Below, one piece after another: positions 5,719-5,723 of a stretch of DNA of 5,723 nt. Each line of letters starts with the position of its first letter. The first letter of the stretch is position 1. Origin of the DNA: an uncultured Clostridium sp. (GTDB taxonomy: Bacteria > Bacillota > Clostridia > Christensenellales > Pumilibacteraceae); NCBI GenBank assembly GCA_900555125.1, contig USKH01000087.1:1-5723 (forward strand), read 5' to 3'. The notes below the pieces were generated by a model. The model saw only the letters and a program-made list of their open reading frames with translations, was not told the origin of the DNA and searched no databases. Position numbers and translations under genes: made by a program.

Positions 5719-5723
5719 TTTTT

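Noticed and set aside
5719..5723. Terminal T run as a terminator of the operon
   Set aside because: No stem is seen before it within the non-coding bases, and the window ends there.

Overview
The window looks like part of the chromosome of a Gram-positive anaerobe of the Bacillota, most likely a Clostridia-type gut bacterium. This is inferred from strong GGAGG-type ribosome binding sites, a lipoprotein substrate-binding protein, moderate GC with free use of ATA and AGA codons in most genes, and closest remembered resemblance of the proteins to Clostridia and Bacillus homologues. The genus cannot be named from sequence alone. All genes lie on the + strand and coding density is high.

Layout: (1) positions 3-410 hold the C-terminal two thirds of xanthine phosphoribosyltransferase (xpt), cut by the window edge. 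(2) A 78-base gap at 411-488 carries a small TACCC-GAAA-GGGTA hairpin placed directly before a good ribosome binding site. (3) 489-1763 encodes a BMP-family (PnrA/NupN-like) lipoprotein. (4) An 85-base gap at 1764-1848 carries an 8-bp perfect GC-rich hairpin resembling a partial terminator or mRNA 3'-end stabiliser. (5) 1849-3525 encodes a double-domain ABC ATPase (NupO-like). (6) 3515-4651 and 4651-5718 encode two different BPD_transp_2-type permeases (NupP- and NupQ-like). The last three genes overlap by 11 bases and 1 base. The window ends in a short T run just after the last stop.

Together these form a complete BMP-type ABC importer: lipid-anchored binding protein, one ATPase chain with two nucleotide-binding halves, and two permeases. 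BMP-type systems with characterised ligands import nucleosides (B. subtilis NupNOPQ, L. lactis BmpA-NupABC, T. pallidum PnrA). Linkage to xpt, which turns xanthine and PRPP into XMP, suggests purine nucleosides as substrate and a purine-salvage operon. That is inference: no nucleoside phosphorylase or hydrolase, which would link the two steps, is visible here, and any purine riboswitch before xpt would lie outside the window.

The gene content is a known type, and I see no new system in it. The points worth a second look are small: the same TACCC/GGGTA inverted repeat on both sides of the binding-protein gene, competing hairpins before the ATPase gene, a possible 44-codon upstream ORF overlapping the binding-protein start, a charged C-terminal tail on the ATPase, and a long, cysteine-rich binding protein. 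No tRNA, rRNA, CRISPR array, insertion sequence or phage feature was seen.
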